8,194 nt of DNA from JACQNR01 sp049515175 (GTDB taxonomy: Bacteria > Acidobacteriota > Terriglobia > UBA7540). The translations under genes and the position numbers were made by a program. Positions 5,901-8,194 of this stretch are shown in pieces (the first letter of the stretch is position 1; each line of letters starts with the position of its first letter). Under the pieces are notes generated by a model. The model had not been told where the DNA came from. It worked only from the letters and a program-made list of their open reading frames with translations, and searched no databases. Location of the stretch: contig JBEKUI010000211.1 of the NCBI GenBank assembly GCA_049515175.1, positions 1-8,194 of the forward strand, written 5' to 3'.

Positions 5901-6985
5901 TCGTGATCTCCCCGCCGGAGGGCGACACGCTGTATGGCTCAGGGCATGTGTCCTGCGGGCTGATGGCGGGCCGCAACGGAGTGGCGGTTTTCGAGCGTGC
6001 GCACATGAATTGGCACACCGTGCTTTCGGCGCCGGTGCCGATCGCGGGCTGGCTGCACCTGGCGCTGGTTTACAAGGCGGGCGCTCCGTCGTTGTATGTT
6101 AATGGCAAGCGGGCCGGCCAGGGTGAGGCCTCCGGCGCCATCGTCCATCCCGGCCTCAACGATGCCCGCGAGCGCGACGGGGCCGAATACTTCGACGGAG
6201 ATATGAGCGATCCGGAGCTCTTTAAGGAAGCGCTGGGCGAGGATCGCATCCAGCAGTTGGCCGCGTCCGGCATACCCAGCCCAGTCGCGCCTCCGGAAAT
6301 TGAATGGACCGGCGGCGCAATCTCCGAGCTGCTCATTTGGCAAGATGGCAGTTACACCTTGCACGACGTCGCGGGCAAATCACCCCTCAAGATTTCGGAA
6401 ATTGGCAAGCCCTTGGAGATTCCCGGACCATGGCTGGTCAGCTTCCCGCCCAACCTCGGCGCGCCGCCGGAAGTGACGCTGCCCGAATTGATCTCGCTGC
6501 ACCAGCACTCCGATCCCGGCGTGAAATACTTCTCCGGGACGGCGACCTATAGCAAGCAGATAAGCGTTCCCTCCGGCGCTACGTCGGGCGACCGGCGGCT
6601 GTACCTGGACTTAGGCTGGGTGCACGTGGTAGCGCAGGTTCGCTTGAATGGCCGGGATCTCGGCTTGCTGTGGAAGCCGCCTTTCCGGGTGGACATCACC
6701 AATGCTGCTCGGCCCGGCGAGAACAAACTGGAGGTCCTTGTCACCAACCAGTGGGTGAATCGCCTGATCGGCGATGAACAATTGCCGCCCGAGAATGAGT
6801 ATGTGCCCGGGGGGGCCATCAAAGTCATACCGGAGTGGTATCTCCAGGGCAAGCCCAAGCCTCCTGGGGGACGAATCACCTTCGCGACCTGGCGCCACTT
6901 TAATAAGGACTCGCCGCTATTGGTGTCCGGGCTGGTGGGGCCGGTCCGGCTGCGCACGTCGGTTCGACGGCGGATCGGCTCGTAG
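2975..6985 (+). CDS. secreted GH106-like glycoside hydrolase (alpha-L-rhamnosidase family)
   Basis: A complete 1336-residue enzyme predicted to release sugars, in characterised GH106 members terminal alpha-L-rhamnose, from glycans outside the cytoplasm. Residues 2-8 (KRRTFIQ) plus the FAAGAVTLVGF core form a twin-arginine signal. The catalytic region (about 36-900) opens with TWWHWMNGNIT (49-59) and DIMNGPGWSNSGGPW (118-132), both typical of the family. Candidate active-site acids are E449 (IDSYEVGMQNW), E526 (AYAEPYSSGP), E548 (MGEFW) and E578 (GAESFTG). E449 and E578 are spaced much like the acid pair reported for BT0986, so they are the best guesses. At about 932-1060 lies a concanavalin-like LamG domain (NDFTLSVWVKP, WLHLALVYKAG, PSLYVNGKRAG). 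At about 1180-1328 a jelly-roll sugar-binding domain follows (LYLDLGWVHVVAQVRLNGRD, NKLEVLVTNQWVNRL). Many GH106-like proteins have untested specificity, so rhamnose is a family inference. No transporter or regulator is adjacent, and no clear terminator follows. The gene is intact and GC-rich. Confidence 0.92.
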   Translation: MKRRTFIQSFAAGAVTLVGFKPQIDLRADTAGALETAFRQPPAGAHAKTWWHWMNGNITAEGITLDIEAMKRAGIRGFQIFQVGTGIPKGPVDYSSTEHARLLQHAAKEADRLEMEFDIMNGPGWSNSGGPWITPEYSMKQFTWSEMLVRGGGQRVVATLPQPYTKLGYYRDALVLAFPALEGESQPWQETLQGVRTNTGSIDTSVLLGVDQRGGVEIRPPAPDQPAFLQLEFSEPFEARSLTCYGSLLPDAPPPSHDHEQTPNWLEASDDGVQFRKICDLDWGDSGQESVEFPATASFPAVRAKFYRIFSWHALSVRDVRLSGGARIPHWTRKANFTRTTGFGAEAAEVPTGSIIDPSKVIDITQYMGDGGRLTWDAPEGTWTVLRIGQTTTGVQNHPAPDGGLGLECDKYSREAYDFHFDHFFGDLLAALGPLAARGLAGGLIDSYEVGMQNWAKEFPQEFAKRRGYDLRKYLPAMTGRVVESSDVSDRFLWDIRRTCADLMGDYYFGRFAERCRQHKMKAYAEPYSSGPFEELQCGARLDVPMGEFWMGQGNNNYSVKLAGCIGHLFGKPVVGAESFTGDETFAKWQNYPYQMKGQGDLMYTQGLNQYIFHRNAMQPHPTALPGMTMGPWGWECDRTNTLYGGLVGWLEYASRSQNMLRQGTLVADLVYYVGVDVPVDTPVYLDQLKPTPPEGYYYDVANEEAILTRMKGQDGSIVLPDGLSYRVLVLPEDKRLSLDVLRHVRDMVKEGIALVGPKPEVNPGLTGYPNSDSELRQIADEVWGDLNGTTATERSYGKGRVFWGLPLATVLDKLNIKPDCDITSRSGDAPINFIHRRAGDAEVYFVANRRRRSEDVVCTFRVKGKQPELWNPETGEITPLNIYDQADAGVRVPLQLNPAESVFVVFRSPAPARHLRSITKDSKTIAGTDPFPAFQAGRQRDVANDFTLSVWVKPDMDLYLPRKGDHSQSVPMRSIVISPPEGDTLYGSGHVSCGLMAGRNGVAVFERAHMNWHTVLSAPVPIAGWLHLALVYKAGAPSLYVNGKRAGQGEASGAIVHPGLNDARERDGAEYFDGDMSDPELFKEALGEDRIQQLAASGIPSPVAPPEIEWTGGAISELLIWQDGSYTLHDVAGKSPLKISEIGKPLEIPGPWLVSFPPNLGAPPEVTLPELISLHQHSDPGVKYFSGTATYSKQISVPSGATSGDRRLYLDLGWVHVVAQVRLNGRDLGLLWKPPFRVDITNAARPGENKLEVLVTNQWVNRLIGDEQLPPENEYVPGGAIKVIPEWYLQGKPKPPGGRITFATWRHFNKDSPLLVSGLVGPVRLRTSVRRRIGS

Positions 6986-7062
6986 TCGCGGCCCGTCAGA
7001 ACGCGGCTCGGATTGATGCGGTGACCGCCCCCCTCGGCGGATTGGGATTCCGGCCCCGCCCC

Positions 7063-7173
7063 GCCCGAATCGAGCACACGGTAATCGGCGCGCAGAACCT
7101 CGCGCAGTCCCTCGCGGAACTCCGCATCAGGAGTGACAATGGCGACCGTCGCCTTTTCATCGATTCCGGACAT
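7063..7173 (-). pseudogene. response-regulator receiver domain, N-terminal remnant
   Basis: The first 37 residues read as the start of a CheY-like receiver domain: a first strand (ATVAIVTPD, 8-16) with D16 in the acidic-pocket position, a helix (AEFREGLREVL, 17-27) and a second strand (YRVLDSG, 31-37). The phosphoacceptor aspartate, the conserved threonine and the lysine should follow but are absent. Beyond about 7063 the frame continues to 6547 as low-complexity sequence and then antisense to the GH106-like gene, which is not protein. The remnant begins at an ATG with GGAG 9 nt upstream, so the 5' end of the original gene seems intact while the rest is deleted. It probably came from a two-component or NtrC-like regulator divergent from the acyltransferase-like gene. 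The domain call rests on only 37 residues. Confidence 0.58.
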
Positions 7174-7188
7174 TCCTCACCGCTCCGG

Positions 7189-7218
7189 AGGTTGGCGGCA
7201 AGTCAGTGCCGCCAACCT
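7189..7218. repeat. perfect 12-bp inverted repeat with 6-nt loop
   Basis: AGGTTGGCGGCA (7189-7200) and TGCCGCCAACCT (7207-7218) pair perfectly around the loop AGTCAG. No T tract follows on either strand, so it is not a typical intrinsic terminator. On the minus strand it sits in the leader of the receiver remnant, about 15 nt before its ATG. It could be a regulator operator, a translation-control hairpin or a dispersed palindromic repeat. Confidence 0.75.
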
Positions 7219-7498
7219 GTGAAGAACCATTCAGTGAAAATGTGTGGGGTCATTTTAGCAGTTTTCGGCGGGGGCTTGGGATAAACTAGCGCGCAGCTGC
7301 CGCTCCTTCCCTCCAGTAATGTGTCTTCCGCCCGATCACGTGGTGGGTCCGGCATGCTAGGTTACGAGTTCAACGTACGCCTGCACCTTGTCCACTCGCG
7401 GAACAAACTCCCTGCTACGACATCGATCAGATCCGCCACCGCGCCGGGAACTGAATTCCGTGACGGGGGCGAATCGTGTATGCTGGACGCTTCGTTCT
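7219..7498. other. intergenic region upstream of acyltransferase-like gene
   Basis: This stretch separates the divergent receiver remnant from the membrane acyltransferase-like gene. No open frame in it looks like a real protein. A weak promoter-like pair for the right-hand gene is TTCCGT and TATGCT, 17 bases apart, just before the ribosome site; both boxes match the consensus poorly. An AT-richer patch at about 7234-7276 (ending TTGGGATAAACTAG) could hold another promoter. No terminator or RNA gene is seen. Confidence 0.4.
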
Positions 7499-7504
7499 GG
7501 AGGT
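7499..7504 (+). promoter_or_regulatory. ribosome binding site fixing a TTG start
   Basis: GGAGGT lies 5 nt upstream of the TTG at 7510. An in-frame TGA at 7504-7506 prevents any earlier start, so this site decides that TTG is the initiation codon. Confidence 0.75.
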
Positions 7505-7509
7505 GAAGT

Positions 7510-8194
7510 TTGGCGACCACACTCGAACCCTCGCCGGTCACGCAGCAATCGGTCTCTCTGCCGGCGCCGGTGGCGCGCAATATCGCGGTGGACGCCTATC
7601 GCGGATTCGTGATGTTTCTGATGATGGCGGAAGTGCTCGAGCTTTCCCACGTTTCGCAGGCTTTCCCCACCAGTTGGTTCTGGAGCATCCTGGCCTATAA
7701 CCAGACCCACGTCGAGTGGGCCGGCTGCTCGCTGCACGATCTGATTCAGCCATCGTTTTCATTTCTGGTGGGCGTGGCGCTGCCTTATTCCATCGCCAGC
7801 CGGCTCGCCAAGGGCGGAACGTTTGGCAAGATGTTCGCGCACGCCTCGTGGCGCGCCCTGGTGCTGGTGTTGCTGGGCGTATTTCTCCGCTCCACGCACA
7901 GCACCCAGACCAATTTCACTTTCGAGGACACGCTGAGCCAGATCGGATTCGGTTATCCGTTCTTGTTTCTGCTCGGCTTCCGCTCACCCCGCTTCCAATG
8001 GGCCGCGCTGGGCGTGACCCTGACGGGCTACTGGCTGGCCTGGGCGCTGTATCCCGTGCCGGGTGCGGGGTTCGACTACCCGTCCGTGGGCGTGTCGAGC
8101 GATTGGTTCCAGCAGCACAATTACACCGGCTTTGCCGCGCATTGGAACAAGAACGCCAACCTCGGTAATGCCTTCGATCAGTGGTTCATGAACC
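7510..8194 (+). CDS. HGSNAT/DUF5009-like membrane acyltransferase, 3' partial
   Basis: The first 228 residues of an integral membrane protein resembling bacterial DUF5009 and heparan-alpha-glucosaminide N-acetyltransferase (HGSNAT/NagX-like) proteins. The human relative transfers an acetyl group from acetyl-CoA across the membrane to glucosamine ends. The bacterial substrate is usually unknown and may be a cell-envelope or foraged sugar. The family signature is visible: VDAYRGFVMFLMM (27-39), then H67-x2-W70-x-G72-x4-D77-LIQP81-x-F83 with VGVALPY behind it. H67 is the candidate active-site histidine by family analogy. Membrane spans are predicted near 33-48, 82-97, 115-126, 147-156 and 165-180, with a long loop after 185. 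The family is usually around 370-400 residues, so the C-terminal part lies beyond the window. The TTG start is supported by a good ribosome site and an in-frame stop just upstream. No defect is visible in the part present. Confidence 0.84.
   Translation, partial: MATTLEPSPVTQQSVSLPAPVARNIAVDAYRGFVMFLMMAEVLELSHVSQAFPTSWFWSILAYNQTHVEWAGCSLHDLIQPSFSFLVGVALPYSIASRLAKGGTFGKMFAHASWRALVLVLLGVFLRSTHSTQTNFTFEDTLSQIGFGYPFLFLLGFRSPRFQWAALGVTLTGYWLAWALYPVPGAGFDYPSVGVSSDWFQQHNYTGFAAHWNKNANLGNAFDQWFMN

Noticed and set aside
6547..7062. Continuation of the receiver-remnant frame antisense to the hydrolase gene
   Set aside because: Only the first 37 residues resemble a receiver domain; the rest mirrors the hydrolase coding strand.
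7716..8168. Plus-strand open frame of 150 codons
   Set aside because: It is a shifted-frame shadow of the HGSNAT/DUF5009-like gene, which has membrane spans and family motifs in the other frame.
1..8194. CRISPR array, tRNA, rRNA or riboswitch
   Set aside because: No regularly spaced repeats, no cloverleaf-like segment and no recognised conserved RNA motif were seen.

Overview
The window reads as a GC-rich Gram-negative soil or sediment bacterium, probably of the Verrucomicrobiota or Acidobacteriota type. The reasons are a Tat-exported family 106-like glycoside hydrolase, a DUF5009/HGSNAT-like membrane acyltransferase and an RsbW-type regulator fragment. The taxonomy is inferred from gene content only. 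The window appears to be a mosaic: two well-preserved chromosomal-type genes on the right, and on the left an accessory block built from gene fragments joined end to end.

Layout. Bases 14-253 (+) encode the first 80 residues of an RsbW-like anti-sigma-factor kinase. It breaks off and is followed, in another frame, by a stretch resembling a GAF domain (about 258-359). That stretch stops where the minus-strand accessory module ends (368). The module holds a GHKL/MORC-like ATPase (368 to about 1843, possibly starting at 2014) and, upstream of it in transcription, a small winged-helix protein (1900-2169). The winged-helix start codon lies a few bases from where a transposase N-terminus (2327 to about 2175, also minus) is cut off. 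Bases 2328-2960 have no convincing gene.

Bases 2975-6985 (+) encode a complete 1336-residue secreted GH106-like enzyme with a strong ribosome binding site and a Tat signal. Its C-terminal half carries a LamG-like domain and a beta-sandwich sugar-binding domain. Behind it, on the minus strand, is a 37-residue remnant of a response-regulator receiver domain (7063-7173), with a perfect 12-bp hairpin just upstream of its start. From 7510 (+) a TTG-initiated membrane protein of the HGSNAT/DUF5009 type runs off the right edge.

How it fits together. The GH106-like enzyme and the acyltransferase-like protein fit a role in handling complex, possibly rhamnose-containing, glycans at the periphery of the cell, although they are separate transcription units. 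The winged-helix plus GHKL ATPase pair looks horizontally acquired: it has lower GC by eye, sits next to a transposase remnant, and breaks neighbouring genes at both ends. Prokaryotic MORC-like ATPases are known from restriction and defence contexts, so a defence role is a reasonable but unproven inference. The ATPase N-terminus is abnormal, with no canonical start just before the conserved domain, so the copy may be damaged.
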